Origin: Erigeron canadensis
Lineage: Eukaryota; Streptophyta; Magnoliopsida; Asterales; Asteraceae
Length of the DNA stretch: 64,000 bases
Direction of reading: 5' to 3'
Assembly: GCF_010389155.1 (NCBI RefSeq)
Contig: NC_057766.1
Location: 35,969,516-36,033,515 of the forward strand
A program made the position numbers and the translations under genes. Position 1 is the first letter of the stretch. Each line of letters opens with the position of its first letter. The notes beneath the pieces are model-generated. The model was given only the letters and a program-made list of their open reading frames with translations. It ran no database searches and was not told where the DNA came from. Shown piece by piece: positions 63,186-64,000 of the stretch.

Positions 63186-64000
63186 CTTCTAAATAATAAC
63201 AAAAACACAATTTTTTATATATCCGTGTGTTAGACAATCTATAAAGAACAGTTGATGAAGTCTAATGTCGGTTGAATCATTGATACATTTACTATAATGG
63301 ATTTTACAAACTTTAGGCACATTACAGTTAATTTTTTGAAAAAATCATTTACAACTACGCATAACTAAATCAATACGCGGTCGTTGATCGGGTTAAAAAC
63401 AATAAATATACATTTAAAAAATACACATGTTCAACTTTATATAATAAAGATACAATGAATTAACAAAAGTGCAAAATTCTAAGTTTTATTAATAAGGCAT
63501 AACATAAAACATTACAAACTTAAACATAAGATACTTGAAACCCATGATTAGTAGCATTATCGTTAAAAACAACACAATCCATAAACTTTTTGTTGTTGTA
63601 TGTTTGTACCACTAACGTGTACCTGTAAAAACGAAAGATCAATGACATGATTATAAAACCTCCTTTTTGTCTAATACTTAAAAGTAAATACACACAAACC
63701 ATATTTTTAAACATAGCCTGACCTGTCCACTCAGTTTGCAGCATATGTGAAGTTAAGCATATAATTGTATAAAAAGAGTAAGGTTGTAAAACCAATAATT
63801 TAGTGTTTTAGTGTCATAAGTATATATCAAATATGAATTGTGCATACCAAAAGAAGATGCCCGTATGCTCAATCAACTGCAAGTTATGAATAAGATGCGC
63901 AATCCTTTAACTCAGATGCCTTATAGCCAGAATAAGGTTGCACTTCTAATAACTCCTTCAAATCACAAATTTTCACAATCTTTGAAATTCATAATATCAC

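Larger units (their letters stand above)
60460..64000. other. Right-hand intergenic region
   Basis: Apart from the elements listed here, no gene is supported. A frame open from about 63847 to the end of the window (PKEDARMLNQLQVMNKMRNP and onward) lacks a start, a domain and clear splice sites. It could be part of an exon continuing beyond the window, but I cannot support that. Confidence 0.4.

Noticed and set aside
63847..63995. Open frame at the right edge (PKEDARMLNQLQ and onward)
   Set aside because: No start codon, convincing splice site or known domain within the window; it could be an exon of a gene beyond the edge but cannot be supported.

Overview
The window is nuclear DNA from a flowering plant, almost certainly a eudicot. 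The evidence is intron-rich genes with GT-AG introns, AT-rich intergenic DNA, polyadenylated-type histone H3 genes with plant histone promoter motifs, and plant-specific families (FTIP/MCTP, family-1 UGT with a PSPG box, topoisomerase VI subunit B). Helitron-, SINE- and MITE-like elements fit an asterid or Asteraceae genome, but I cannot fix the species.

Layout. 1-1582 (+): 3' part of a bHLH122/FBH-type transcription factor. 3.8-4.9 kb: Helitron-like debris with a ~345 bp tandem duplication. 6.3-11.8 kb: two histone H3 genes in a convergent inverted duplication (+ and -), with copied promoters and locally duplicated DNA between them. 12.6 and 13.1-13.4 kb: an inverted-repeat element and a SINE with a 12-bp target-site duplication. 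14989-20039 (+): an 18-exon WD40 protein of 477 aa. 20921-22369 (+): an intronless UGT92A-type glycosyltransferase. 23319-31352 (-): seven coding exons joining in frame into one 2311-residue multidomain enzyme. 31.4-36.9 kb: gene-poor and repeat-rich. 36933-43361 (-): a 12-coding-exon gene fusing mitochondrial ribosomal protein S10 to the C-terminal half of presequence protease PreP. 45885-48176 (-): an intronless FTIP/MCTP. 50557-55635 (-): 19-exon TOP6B. 55.7-59.8 kb: repeats. 59893-60150 (-): a small secreted CLE-like peptide. 60.4-64 kb: repeats, no supported gene.

Two loci stand out. The first is the 2311-aa enzyme: FAD-dependent oxidoreductase, fatty-acyl-AMP-ligase-type adenylation domain, carrier domain with its serine, then membrane helices alternating with three left-handed beta-helix (hexapeptide) domains, with a catalase-superfamily heme domain between the second and third. 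This looks like a membrane-anchored lipid or amide assembly line that carries its own redox modules. The second is the RPS10-PreP chimera: a transferred mitochondrial gene with a presequence-like leader, fused in frame to a half-protease that lacks the zinc-binding half and has Phe where PreP has its catalytic Tyr. Its whole 750-codon frame is open across 12 exons.

Exon boundaries were derived by hand from splice signals, reading-frame continuity and remembered family sequences. All five complete multi-domain or multi-exon reconstructions have summed exon lengths divisible by three. No database search or transcript evidence was available.
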